Below the pieces are notes generated by a model. It saw nothing but the letters and a program-made list of their open reading frames with translations, was not told the origin of the DNA and did not search any database. A stretch of 64,000 nt of DNA. Source: Viola odorata. Its lineage: Eukaryota; Streptophyta; Magnoliopsida; Malpighiales; Violaceae. The position numbers and the translations under genes are program-made. The stretch covers positions 14,758,501 through 14,822,500 of the forward strand of contig OY829539.1 of assembly GCA_963691705.1 (NCBI GenBank), in the 5' to 3' direction. Below, one piece after another: positions 11,346 through 23,053 of the stretch (the first letter of the stretch is position 1; each line of letters opens with the position of its first letter).

Positions 11346-12297
11346 TTATCTCATCATCATATGTCCACTTGCGGGTGTAGAACAGACCTCTTCGTTGATC
11401 TCCGTTATGATTCTCTTTGCCTCAGCTATGGTGATGCAACGAAGCAAAGCTCCATCAGCTCTCTTTTTATGCAAAACTTCACCGTCGAGGTAGAAGTCTA
11501 AAACTAAGCGTTGGAGGGTCTTTTTGCTAACCTGGCTTGCCCCCGGTGGATACTCCTGGTTTATGATGAACTGTACTAAGTCGTGGAACCATGGCTTCCC
11601 ATCGGGTTTTCCTTCTAAGGTGACACAGCATGCCGGAGTTTCCTTTACTTCCACCCTCAATGGCTGAAGCATTACTCCGCATTCTAATCTGAATATCGAT
11701 GCCAACGTGGCTAACGCGTCTGCGAAGCGGTTCTTTTCTCTGTGGACTCGGTCGAATTTGGTTTCCTCGAGTTCCCGTGTGAGTTGGGTGAGTAACGTCT
11801 GATAAGGGATGAGCTTGGAATCCTGTGTCTGCCATAGATCCTGGGCTTGGTCTTACGAGCATCGTATCCCATTGCTTGGTTAACTTCTTCTTTGATTTTC
11901 AAAAGGATGTCTGGATGCATCCTCCGAAGTTTTTTTGTTTGACAGGCTTAAACTCAGGCTTCAATGGGATATGATGCTCAACTATCCCGGGATCAAGACC
12001 TGGCACATCAATGTATGACCATGCGAATACGTCGGAGTAATCTTTGAGGAGAGAAATCAACCTTTCTCTCTGAGTCGTATCTAGGGTAGTTCCGATCTTA
12101 ACCAGCTTCTGATTCTCGTTGCTTACCCCCAAATTTACTTCATCCAATTCCTCCCGATAAGGGGTTATTTCCTTTTCCGAACATTCTAGTAAACGGGCCA
12201 ATTAGCCGGAGATTTCAGCCTTGTCTTCGATCGTGATAACAATTTCTTCGCCAGTAAAGACATAGGTTTTATCAAGACAATCCGAACCAACATTCAT
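11346..12297 (-). pseudogene. pol: Right Tat element: RT N-terminus joined to RNase H end and following linker; RT core lost
   Basis: On - this begins after the intron with MNVGSDCLDKTY-like text, continues through the 'SDVFAWSYIDVPGLDPGI' block (about 12060-11980), and reaches the first RT residues near 11900. Around 11860 it jumps to the end of RNase H (block with 'NRFADALATLAS' near 11700), followed by the linker toward integrase (11705-11346). No F/YxDD motif or other RT core motif is present anywhere. Frames change at the junction and at least one stop (near 12200) is in frame. This copy therefore could not encode reverse transcriptase, although it keeps protease and integrase regions that the left copy lost. 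Confidence 0.75.
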
Positions 12298-12447
12298 CTT
12301 GAAATTAAAATGCGAAAAGAAGAGATGCGTAAAATGAAAATTGCATATATATTGATTTTTAACAAAGGGGAACATGAGCCCCTACAAAAATGTTTTCGTA
12401 AGAAAATGTGCAAAAACATATATATATTTTTCAAAAGGAGTAATTAC
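12298..12447 (-). other. Putative retroelement intron, right copy
   Basis: On - it begins 'ctcc|gtaattactcctttt' and ends 'attttaatttcaag|atgaatg'. It aligns with 7300-7446 of the left copy over its length, T-rich and stop-rich, and lies between the G-patch/protease end and the RT start. Length is 150 nt against 147 on the left. Retention of both splice signals in two diverged copies supports a real intron of the Ogre kind. Confidence 0.6.
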
Positions 12448-13616
12448 GGAGAGACATCCGGAAGCATGGTGATGGTCTAGTTGCACACAGACTCCCCTGA
12501 CTTCTTTATGAAAATGACTGAACCAGGCAACGATTCTTCTTCTCCCAGAGTGCAGATACGGACTGATACCCCGATTGGACTTCCGTTGATGGTTTCGGCC
12601 GCGAAGGGGAACGTAGTTCTGATATGGGGGATTGGCATCTTGCCATCTGGCGCAGAACGTCCAAATAGCTTAGCCAGCTGCTTTTCTTTCTTTTCTTGGG
12701 CAATTCTGGCAAAATCGGCCTTGCTAGGTTGGTACCCTAACCCAAAACGGTCTCCGAAGCTCTTCGGAGATGCCCAGCCTTTTGACCCTTGTAACTTGGC
12801 GCCGAACCGTTTTCCCAGTTGGAAATTTCCCTCTGGTATAAACTTAGTGGTTGCTTCGGTCATTTTAGATTTTGAGGCTTCGAAAATGGGGGATCCTCCC
12901 TCGATCCAATCCGCGTTGACGATTTCGAAGGCTTGAAAGGAGCTCTCCAAGGTTTCAGCAGTTTTGATGTAAGGCACGGATGCATGCTTGGCCAAGATCA
13001 AGGCTTCTTCTGCCTTTATTGTGACGAGGGCATTGTCCTTGACGTATTTGAGGCACTAATGTAGGGAAGAGGGGACAGCTCCTGCTAAATGGATCCAAGG
13101 CCATCCTAGAAGCATGCTGTAAGCGGGTTGGATTTTCATGATCTGGAACGTCAAGGCGAAACTGTGGGGCCCGATGACCATCCCCAACTCAAAGTTCCCG
13201 ATGATCTCTCGAGTAGTGTCATCGAAAGCCCTAGCCATTATTCCGCTAGGTTTCATGTGAGAGAAATCGACCGGTAGTTGTTCGAGGACATGCCTGGGCA
13301 TGACATTCAGTGCGGACCCAATGTCGATTAGGGCCTTTGCTATGACGTGTCCCTTACATTCTACCATGATGTATAGGGCTTTGTTATGATCTCTTCCCGA
13401 GGGGTCGATCTCTCTTTCAGAGAAGGAAATGCTGCTTAAGGCTTGAATTCTTCCGACGAGGTTTTCCACGCCTTCTGTGGTGATATCCTTAGTCACGAAG
13501 GCTTACTTCAAGACTTTTAAGAGAGCTTGGCGATGAGGCTCTGAAGTAAGGATCAGCTCCATGATGGAAATACGAGCCGGGGTTTTCTTTAGCTGATCGA
13601 TGATGCTGAACTCGCT
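12448..13616 (-). pseudogene. pro: Protease and G-patch-like region of right Tat element
   Basis: The retroelement aspartic protease cuts the polyprotein. On - the linker 'SIIDQLKKTPARISIMELIL' (about 13600) leads to the protease, with active-site block ALIDIGSALNVMPRHVL near 13340. The usual Tat motif is DNGSALNV, so Asn is Ile here. The flap/end block is MLLGWPWIHLAGAVPSSLH near 13080. After a stop near 13056 the frame continues as a Gly-rich segment (FQLGKRFGAKLQG to FGLGYQPSK, about 12830-12720) that looks like the G-patch found between protease and RT in this lineage. It ends at the intron. In-frame stops at about 13500, 13055 and 12477 make it non-functional. The left copy lacks this block. 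Confidence 0.75.
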
Positions 13617-16600
13617 CTATTTCATGATCTTGAGGAACTCGGCTGTCTCGTCCTCGGTTACAGGTTTGCTCAAACCTTGTGTCTCTTCTACCGTCTCTTC
13701 ACGGATCACATGATTTTTCCCTTTGGCTTGTCGTTGCTTCTCTACTTCCTTCGAGATGTAACATCTTCCGGTGCGGGTCATGCCCTCGATATGGGAGGCT
13801 TCGCCGATAGCGAGTCCTATTGGTGTGACTGCAGGAGGGGTGGTGACCACCGTGTATCCGTAGTTGAATGGGACTGCGTGTAAGTCTCGCCTAGAAGTAT
13901 TCACAGCTAATGTGAACACTAATTTGCATGGGGTCGTGGCCGTATCCCCTGTTTGGGCCACATATTTGAAGGAATACGGTGCTGGAGAATGGTCCTCGAT
14001 GGTATTGATTGCTCCTCGGGTTTTCCCTTCAGTCTGAATGATCCCGAATGTTGTGAGTTGCTTGACTTTCTGCCGAAAATGTCTGCAATCCTGGATTTTG
14101 TGCTTGCTTTCCCCTTGGCAGAATAGGCATTGGGCCTGATTATTCCCCGGGAATGGTATATATGCGTTGTTAGCTAATGCGAAGAACAGTTCTTCATTGG
14201 GTACTTCCTCCACTGAAAGGTGAGAATCGTTGATTCCTCCAGAAAGAATACCATTCACCCCAGGATTATGGTGTGGCAGAGGATTGGTTGTCACATCAGG
14301 ACCCTTTGCTAAACCTTCGGAAGAGATTCGTCCTGTTTGGTTAGATGATCGACCTTCTCTCTAAAGGCGCAACAGTCTTCCAAGGAATGTCCTCGGGTTT
14401 CGGCGCGATATTCGCAGCTAACCTTTGGATCATACCAGCTAGGGTAAGGAATTGATTGAGGCGAGAGTGGGGATGGTGTAATCTGCCCGTCTGCTAGGAG
14501 GCTTGCGTGGATCTCTTTCAAAGGAAACAGAGGGAGTGACCACGTCGGTGAACGGTATGGTTCAGAGTCCGAGGATTCCCAAGAGGATTGTAATGGCGTT
14601 GTGCTAGAATGGGAGGGTGGTGCCGAATACCTGACAAGGTAATCAAATTTCCCGGAAGGCTGGCCCAGAGTGTCAATCTCACGGTCGCCCTCGTCACGGC
14701 GCGTGGAGAACCGCTTGCACGACGAAGTCGATCTTTTCTTTTGGATGCTTTGGGGTAGGGTTCTTTTGGAGTTACGCGGGATAGGAAATCCTTCTCCGAT
14801 GGCGTTAATGGATCCTTCCCCGCGGGTTGCTTTCTGGGTTTGTATTACTCCGAGACTTGAGAGTTGTCTCACCTTTCCTGCAAACAACTCGCAGCTTTGG
14901 ATCTCATGGCCGTCGCTTCCTTTGTAGTACATGTAGTGACTTGGATTGCTCTCCGAGTATGGTATATATCCTCCTCAAGCTAAGGCCAGGAAAAGTTGTT
15001 CCTGTGGCCAACTTGATGCTAAAGATAGGAGGTCGTTGCTTTCTCCTGCCGAGATGGCGTTCACCCCTCCCTTTCCTTGGGAATGATTGGGGAGAGGGTT
15101 GGTGGATGTGTTGGGTCCTTTTGCTAACCCTTCGAAAGATACCCATCCACTTTTGATCAAGTGATGGACTTTTGCTTTGAATGCGAAGCAATTTTCCAGA
15201 GTGTGACCCAAGGCTCCAGCGTGGTATTCGCACCTTGCGTTGAGATCATACCATTTCGGGTAAGGAGGCAATTGAGGCTGAGCTGGAACTGGTATGATCT
15301 GTCCGGCCGCCAGGAGATGTTTGTAGATTTCTCCCGCAGGAAGAGGGAGAGGAGGTAAGGGCTCTCGGTTCCACCGATTGTTTGACGTGTTTTGGTTATT
15401 TGGGTCCTTTGGTGGGTTATATGGCTTAGGTTGCATGCGTTGTAATGTTTATACTGGAGGCGGTGCGAAATGCGTAGGATTTTGAGGCGCGATACTAGCA
15501 ACAGGTGGCGAAGTGAAACGAAAGAAAGTGGGTTGATATAGTGATGGCGAAGGCTAAGGTGGTGGCGATAAATAAGGCAGAGGTGGTGGAAATGGTTGCC
15601 CGTGATGAGCTTGGGGAGCCACAAATCCAACATCTCTTTTTACGATGGATGCTTTCTTTGGCGTAGACTCTGGCGCCATAGGTATGATTCGTCCGGACTT
15701 AATCCCTTGCTCGACTCTTTCGGCAATTAGGACCATGTCGGAGAAGTTGTTTGAAGGGTTCGAGATCAGGTAGGTGTATTAGGGAGCTTTGAAGGTGTGC
15801 AAGAAAATCGACAAGAGTTCCTTGTCACTTAAAGGTGGAGAGATTCTAGAAGCCAACTCTCTCCATCTCTGAGCATAGGTCTTCACGGACTCGCCGACTT
15901 TCTTTTCCAGATTTTGCAGGTCAGCGCGGTCGGGGGCTACCTCCATGTTGAATTTATATTGTCTATAGAAGGCATCGGACAGGTCTCTCCATGTCCTAAT
16001 CCTGGCTCTGTCTAGACCCATATACCAAGTTAGGGCGTGCTTGGTCAAGCTTTCTCGGAATAGATGAATCAGCAACGGCTCGTTGTGGATCATCAGTATG
16101 CTCTGAGGTGGGTCTTTGGGCACTCTACCCTAGTGTATTTTTCGAAGTCGAGGATCTTGTACTTTGGTGGTATAACGATCCCAGGGACCATACACATATC
16201 GGCGGGGCCAGTAGGGTCAAAGGGATCAGCCCCTTCAATCGCTCGGAGTCTTTCTTCGAGCAGATTTAGCCTGTCACTTTTTGGTTTCTCGGCCATAACG
16301 GGGTTAGGACCGAAGGGTAGTAGAGGTTCTGACGAGAACTGAGGTTGCACTGGGTTGAAAGCAAGAGGTTGAATTCCCACAGGTCCGGGAACTGTGCTCG
16401 GAAGAAGGGGCGGGAGATACGAGGTCTCTTGCTGGAGTCCACGGTAGGGTTGGTTGAAAGGCGCTGAAGTGACGTGGAAATCTCTTCACCCGCCTTAACC
16501 ATAGGATTTGCAGTGGTGGGTACAGTGAAGGGATTAATCCATCTCCACTGGCCCTCAGGGCCAGAAAGTGGCGGAGGTACAGAAGGTCCTGCGACGGCGA

Positions 16601-16775
16601 GCGAAAATGGAGGTCCTCCAGTTTGAGTGGGATAAAAACCCGGTGGTAGTTCAGTGACAGCTTCATCTCTTTCCTTTTCGGCCCTGACAACCCTTTCTGT
16701 AGTAATCCTAACTTGCTCCTCTAACTCTACAATTCTAGCCGTTAGCACTTCATCGGCCTTAGCCTGTTCAGTCAT
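13617..16775 (-). pseudogene. gag: Gag of right Tat element, with a duplicated Cys/His module
   Basis: On - it starts MTEQAKADEVLTARIVELEE (16775) with a coiled coil. The gag core follows (EKYTRVECPKTHLRAY to AERVEQGIKSGRI, about 16130-15690), then a Pro/Tyr-rich linker. Module 1 (about 15380-14700) holds CEYHAGALGHTLENC and a second C/H motif, YYKGSDGHEIQSC. A diverged repeat of the same module (about 14520-13950) holds CEYRAETRGHSLEDC and CLFCQGESKHKIQDC. The left copy has only one module, made of the first half of module 1 and the second half of module 2. Several frameshifts and stops (near 16300, 15780, 14970, 14300) break it. Confidence 0.8.
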
Positions 16776-17562
16776 TTTTCATTTTTGAAGTCTAGTTACA
16801 GGGAGCCTGTGTGGAGTAACGTGCTTTCGAGGAGCTATTGTGAACCTGAAAAAAGGAAAAACACAGAAAAGAGTAAGTACAAGTGAGGATACACAAGTGA
16901 TGTGCAATCCCGAGACCTCCACGTTGCTCATTCGCTTTTCCGGCTACACTTTCACTTGATATTTTCAGGGTGGTCTGAGAGGCAAGATATCCCAGCTATT
17001 GACAAGATGCGAAGGAAGCCTCTATTCATTCCAACGATGTGAAGCAATCGGAGATGCTATCTGCGAAACCCAAATCAGTAGGGGCAACCAATGCCGCCAT
17101 GCTAGGAAGATCTCTTTTACACTATGCTTTCAAACGATGCAGGGTTTGATGCCTGGTGAACCCAACTGAGGGGAGGGACGACGATCTATACCATGAACTT
17201 GGAGTTTTTGTGATAAGCTAAGAGGACAAGGCCATGACTGAGCAATACTCGGATGTTTTCGAATATTTGGTATGATTTTTCAGTTTTTTGGTGAAATGAT
17301 TGTGTTTATCCTGGAGGGATTTTCTCTTCCCTTTTTGCGATGGTCTTTTGAGTTGTATTGGACGGATAATTGGTATGAAAAGTGGACGCAATTTAATAAA
17401 TATCCGAAAGAGTACGACTTTATTAGAAGTGTTTACAAAAATATGGTAAACTTGCCAACTACCTAAATTCATCAACAATGGCTAAGATAGATGAAATTAG
17501 GGATCCTAGTTATATGAAAAAAAGAAAGGGATTGCCGATATTCAAGTCTTCCCACGAAGGTC
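16776..17562 (-). other. Spacer between ORF1 and gag, right Tat element
   Basis: Noncoding; it matches 4284-5066 of the left copy in reverse complement. ORFs at 17272-17466 and 17218-17478 are chance. Confidence 0.6.
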
Positions 17563-19291
17563 TCAATCCTGGAAGTCAAAATTCTCTTGCTCCTGCCAAA
17601 GGTATTCCATCGAAACCATCTCCCCTTTCTACATCTCTATCTCAGCCTCTAAAGCGGTAATTCGGCTTTGTAGTGTCTGGCTCTTCCTATCCCCCAAATC
17701 CGCGTGAGTAGTCAAGACCCTTATCGTCGAATCCCTATCTTTGATTATGGCACTTGATGCTTCTTTCTTGCGGGCTTCGCTGCTCAAGCGTTCTTTAAAG
17801 TCCCTGAGGGCCACCTTCTGTTTTACTGCTTGTACGCGGATAATGTCCTTGCTACGCCTTTCCAATTCATTCATCTAGACCTCCAGGCCACATTGATGGG
17901 CTTCGGCGATATCTCTTTCCTCTGTCATCAGATCTCGTTCTTCCTGCGCTGCTCGCATCTGTTCTACCACTTGAGCATAAGCCATGATATCCATTCCTTC
18001 GCTCACTTGAGATTCCCCTTCCTCTTCCATCGGTTTCTAATTTTCTGGGCGAGGTAAGACATTACCGTTGACTCGCCTTAACCTCCACTGTGGATATTGT
18101 GGTATCGTTGTCATAGGGGCAACGCGTCCTTTGAGACAAAAAGGGCGGACCCAGTCTAGGGCGTACAGCTGAATGTTCTGATTTTCTCCGGTGTGCGGCA
18201 GGTTTGATCTTGTCATGCCGAATGTCACCAGAATGATTTGCGTGATGCAAAACTGTCTGAGTACGAGGGCAGGGCAGTAGTGAGTGCACCCCCATGCTCC
18301 GATCAAAGGAAACCCAAGGTAGGGGTCTGTAGCAGACGATGGGATCGGAGGTCTGCAGCCACTTGGCATGCCAACTGAAGTCTTCTTCTGAGAGATTTAT
18401 GAATCGGTCGATCCAGACATCCTTATTCTCCATCTCCCATTTATCCGTGGTCATTGCGTTGATAACCCTGAGTAAAGAGCATGATCTTATGTAGCTTTCA
18501 AAGAAAATGGACTGATCAGGAGTCTGTTTGAAGTGGCTGGCCAACCATACTGTCAGCAACTGGGTGCAACAGGTAAGTCTCCCTTTCCCTTTTCTTCGAC
18601 AAGAGTCCAAGGAGCGAAAGGTCTCGGCCAAGATAGCTGTCGTAGGATTGATGGCATTTATTTCCATCTCGTAAAAGATATTGGCTGCTGCAAAGTTGAT
18701 GGCGTTCCTCATTTTCGGAAAGAGGACAAATCCTACGATGGCGAAAGCCAGAATCCTTAAGCATTTTTTCCCGTTGGACAACTGAAATCGTGCCTCGATA
18801 TCTGACCAACACCAGAAGTAGTCCCCTTCTCTGACACGAGTGGTGATTCCTAACAACTTATCGAGCCTTACTTTGACACTCGAGGAGTCGAGTCGAACAT
18901 TCTGGTATATGGACGATATAGGAGATGTGAGGCACATCAGAGCTGAGTACTCCTCCAGTGTGGGGGTCAAGTCTACTCCTTTATCGAAAGAGAAGCATCG
19001 ATAATAGGGATCCCAAAATTTTAGGGCTGCCCGGATGCAACCCCAATCAGTCTTCACGTCAATCAGGGTTAGTAGTTTTCCATAACTACCCTCGAACTGT
19101 GTCTCCTAGTCTTCAGTCAGCTCATTTCTCAATTTCCGAATCCTAGTTAAGTCGAAGTCTACGACTTCTACTTTCATCTTAGTGGTGATGTCAGGGGTGA
19201 ATCCCTATTCTAACAGATCTCCTCGGGCAGCCTGATAGTCGAAGCTTCGTCCCCCAAAAATATGAAGTGAAAGTAACGTAGGTGCGGTCAT
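17563..19291 (-). pseudogene. Tat/Ogre ORF1, right copy, broken
   Basis: On - it starts MTAPTLLSLHIFGGRSFD at 19291 and ends near 17563. It is the partner of 2562-4283 and keeps the same 'DPYYRCFSFDKGVDLTPTLE' block (about 18990) and charged C-terminal helix. It has its own stops, for example after 'ARGDLLE' near 19210 and in 'NELTED*ETQF' near 19110, and a frame change near 18330. Because left and right copies carry different lesions, both decayed separately after diverging. Confidence 0.7.
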
Positions 19292-19810
19292 AGCGAATGA
19301 GCAAAAGGGGTCCTGTGGGACAAAAAATAAAATTTTAAATGCGAAGTAACCTGCATGTAAGAAATTCACAGTTCGTTTAGCAAAGAATTTACGAAAAAAT
19401 GAAAATCATGGCAATAAGATAAATAGAGCCACGACAAAGCAGGTATAATCATGATGCACGTGCTGGGGTTCTGATTCCCACTTTTCTAACTGGCTTGAAT
19501 GGTTCCCGGATGATACCATGAAAAGGTCCCTAAAGTGTCGTCTAGTGTCCCGATTCCTTGCGAAATCGTGTAACCTTTCGACTGGCTTTAGGGGTTCATC
19601 CGAGTTAGGATTGGCGAACACTACCCAGGACGTGTGTCCTGGGACGTCACTACTACCCTCCTAATTTGGTAATTGTCCCCGGGGTGTAGGGCACTATGAA
19701 ATGCATATGACAATTGATAAAGCGAATAAATGAACAGATCAACAATTGATCAAAGCAGGTAAATAGACAAATAAAACACCTCTCAAAAATGAAACCGGCT
19801 CCGACCCTAC
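19292..19810 (-). other. Untranslated leader of right Tat element
   Basis: Matches 2041-2561 in reverse complement. No gene is seen; the small ORFs at 19406-19621 and 19653-19865 are shadows. Confidence 0.6.
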
Positions 19811-19830
19811 AAGTCCCAGTGAAGTCGCCC
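19811..19830 (-). other. Primer binding site, right Tat element
   Basis: On - the text 'gggcgacttcactgggactt' follows the LTR end directly. It resembles the tRNA-Arg-type site used by Ogre/Tat elements. Confidence 0.6.
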
Positions 19831-20779
19831 GCCCCGAAAATTAAAAAAAATTCGCAAGTGTGCAACGAACTTGAGACCTTACGATGCTCAGCGTAAACAA
19901 ACGCCTCGCAACATGCAATGAAGTTGCCACCCTAATTTGGTTGCTAGGTTTAGGGAACCTTAATCGTCATGGCATAAGAAATATAATAAATAAAAACTAA
20001 AGGCACAAAAAAGGGGTCTGGACCCCAGACAAAAGTTCGGGGTCGTATTATGGTCTCGGGAAGGTGTTAGGCACCCGAGTCACATCTGAAAATGGTTACC
20101 GGTTGATGAGAGAGGTGTTTAAAAGGTGTTTGATAAAAATGCATTTTTGAAAAGGGGGCCTTGAGAGGAATCGGCACTTTAGTCTTTTCTATGATCGTGA
20201 CCGTTCAGGAATAATTAATCGTTGGACGGGGTTACCGTTTTAAAAATATTTCGGACGGGGTTACCGTTTATCAAGATCGATTGATTATTCCTGACCGTAA
20301 CGTGATGGGACTGAATTTTCCGTAAGACTGAATGAGCGCCCTCTATTTCATCATCGGGCCTATGCATGATTAATTTAATTACTACGTGATTCTATCATGG
20401 ATAGCTTAGCAGAGTACAGATTAAATGAAAGGTTTTTGAAATGATAAAAATGATGTGGGATCAAAGCCACCACGTACATGCAGTCAATATAAGCAAAAAG
20501 CTAAAGTCATACGAACATGGCATTGTAAGCAAGTCTTTAAACAAGTTGTTCATGTGGGTTGATTTTAGTTCTAGCAATTCTATATATCATGCGTACGATT
20601 GATATTTACGGAAAGCGTTGAATAAATAAAAAGGAACGAAAGGCTTACTTTCGAGCGAAACTTGAATTTAAAACCTACAAAATGAGAGTGTTAGTGATAG
20701 CTCGAAAAATAAATAAGCAATTTATGAGTGCGAGAATTTAAACAACGACTTCACACGTACGAAAAGTTAAATGCTGATT

Positions 20780-21260
20780 TGAGGTATGCGAGAAATGATG
20801 AATTGACGTATACGAACATTTAAATGATGATTTGATAACTGCAAGGAATTAAATGATGATTTGATGCGTGCAAAATATTTAAATGCTGGTTTGATGTATG
20901 CGAGAAATGATGATTTGACGCATATGAAAATTTAGATGATGTTTTGAAAAGTGCAGAAAATTTAAATGTTGATTTGATAAGGTGCGAAAATTAAATGATG
21001 ACAGTTGATAAGTGCAAGAATTTAAATGATGATTTGACAAAAAATTAAGTGACGATTTGATGAAAAATTACAGATTCGATATTTGCAGAAATTAAGCAAT
21101 TGACGATTTGTAGAAGATTTAAACAAGTGATTTTGCAGAATTTAAGCAAGTGATATTGCAGAAAATTAACAGTTGATATTTTGCAGAAAATAAGCAGTTT
21201 GATATTTGCAGAAAATAAACAGTTTGATATTTGCAGAAAATAAAACAATTGATATTTGCA
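20780..21260 (-). repeat. AT-rich degenerate tandem repeats inside the right LTR
   Basis: Units such as 'aaatgatgatttgatgcgtg' and, further right, 'cagttgatatttgcagaaaa' recur at about 25-45 base spacing. This is the counterpart of 480-1110. Confidence 0.7.
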
Positions 21261-22071
21261 ACCGACTATGTAGGTGGTAAATTGAATTTAAATTGCCGAA
21301 AGTAAATTGCGAAAAATTAAAGTGCGAGGAATTTAAACAGTTGATAAGTACAGAAAATTAAAAGATTGATAGTACGAAAAATAATCATACGAAGCATACG
21401 AAATATTTTTACGAAAAAAAACGCGATATGAAATCTCGGAAAGAACGAAAATGGGTTGGGCCCAATTTAAATTAAATGCAAAGGAAATGGGCCAGGAATA
21501 ATTCCTGGCCCATGAAAATAAAGGAAGGGTGATGGGCCAAGCCCATCACCTTTGACGCGTGAAGAAGCCTTCATGGCACTATTCACGCATCTTCTTCCTT
21601 GGTCACCGGCGCTACTGCCGGCGGCCAAGCTCCGGCCATCCGTGGCCGAAAGGGAAAACCTTCGTACCGAGATGCTCGTCTCCTCGCCGGCTTCCCGACC
21701 GTACGAACCTCGAATTTTAATTTAAAACGTACCGAGTTTAATTTTGAAAAAATGACGAAACCATTAATTATCGAAAACTAATTAATTCGCACGATCTAGC
21801 TAACGATTAATCAAATTGAAAGCATGTATTTAATTTACAGCATGCATATGAATTAATGGCATAAAGAACAACAATTTATTTAATCAAACAAATGCTGAAC
21901 GAATTAAAGAAAAGAAAAGCATGAAAAAAGAAAGAAAAAGCTTGAAAAAAAGCTTACTACCAAAAGCTTTGAACTGGACGATCGAAGCTCTAAATGAGCT
22001 ATCAATCAAGAGAGGGAAGAAGCAAGGTTTTCTTGCAGATTTGGTGTCGTTTGAATGGTGAAGGGAGTGCG

Positions 22072-22080
22072 GTATTTATA
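22072..22080 (-). promoter_or_regulatory. TATA box of right Tat LTR
   Basis: On - the word is TATAAATAC within 'gcctataaataccgcac'. The solo LTR has the same word at the equivalent place (38231-38239). Transcription would start about 30 bases further left. Confidence 0.55.
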
Positions 22081-23053
22081 GGCTTGAGTCGCGTGGGTGA
22101 AGGACGCGGTGCTGCTCGTGGCTGGGCCAGACATCGAGGTGGCGGAGCTAGGGTTGTCGTGGTGGCAGGTCTACGGCTTTGAAGGGACAGCTGGAAGTGA
22201 CAGGAAGCGACGGGAGCAGGCTGCTCGGTGGCCAGCTCTGCTGCACATCCACGCCCACGGTGCATGCGCACCATGCAAGGTAATTCAAGGGCCGTTGATC
22301 TGGTTGACTTTCCTTGGTTGACCAGATCAACGGCCATGATTAAATGGCCTTTACCTTATTTAAATGGCCTCGAGCCGATTCCCGCGAACAAATGTTCCGA
22401 CTTTTCGAGCCGAAGGTACCAGCGCGTAGAGAAAAATACGGCAAGCTTAACCGTTTACAGCGAATGATGAGAATTTTTTGTTTAACGTGTTTATTTTCGC
22501 ATTAAAAAATGTGAAACGTTCGGACGGAAAATAAATGACGTTACGACGAAAATTACACGAAACGTTGTAGACCGTTGAGAACGAAAAAAAAGGTAGCAAC
22601 TAGTTGATGGAAAACATTCCAAGTTCGAGCTATTATTCGAGCGAACTTACTCGGGTCTAATAAAAGCTCGAACAAAAATAATAATAAAGAAATAAAATAC
22701 TAAAAAATACGCTAAAATACTCAAAATCTTAAAATTCATGTGATGACCTAAAACGAAGAAAAAACTAGCAAATGACTGCCGGATAATTAAAAATGTAATT
22801 TTTAAGGCTAAAAATAATAATGATAATAATAATGAAAATACGTGACGAAAAATAAAAAATGCTATTTCGAATGCTGACGATGATAATGACGATGCTAAAA
22901 CGGGATGAAAATTTTAAAAATGCTAATGATAGTAAATTAAGTAAATAACAGAAATGCTAAAATTAATTAAAAATGGCGTTAAAATCCGGGTATCAACAAC
23001 ATCGACCAAGTTAAAAAATTGAAAATAAGTAGGTTTAAGGTTTTAGGTTAAGC

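Larger units (their letters stand above)
19831..22998 (-). mobile_element. Right Tat/Ogre-type LTR, full length
   Basis: On - it starts TGTTGATACCCGGATTTTAA at 22998 and runs about 3.17 kb to the primer binding site. A solo LTR of the same lineage ends with the same start word, TGTTGCTACCCG, at 38979. It contains a TATA box (22072-22080) and the AT-rich tandem repeats. Long LTRs of this kind are characteristic of Tat/Ogre elements. GC-rich ORFs on both strands at 22002-22337 lie just around the inferred promoter and have no recognisable product. Confidence 0.8.

Noticed and set aside
10938..11501. 187-codon ORF on + inside the Tat integrase region
   Set aside because: It is the antisense shadow of the integrase, whose DDE motifs are clear on -.
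22002..22337. Overlapping GC-rich ORFs on both strands in the right LTR
   Set aside because: They lie in the promoter part of the LTR, show no domain, and exist on both strands at once, as GC-rich DNA often does.
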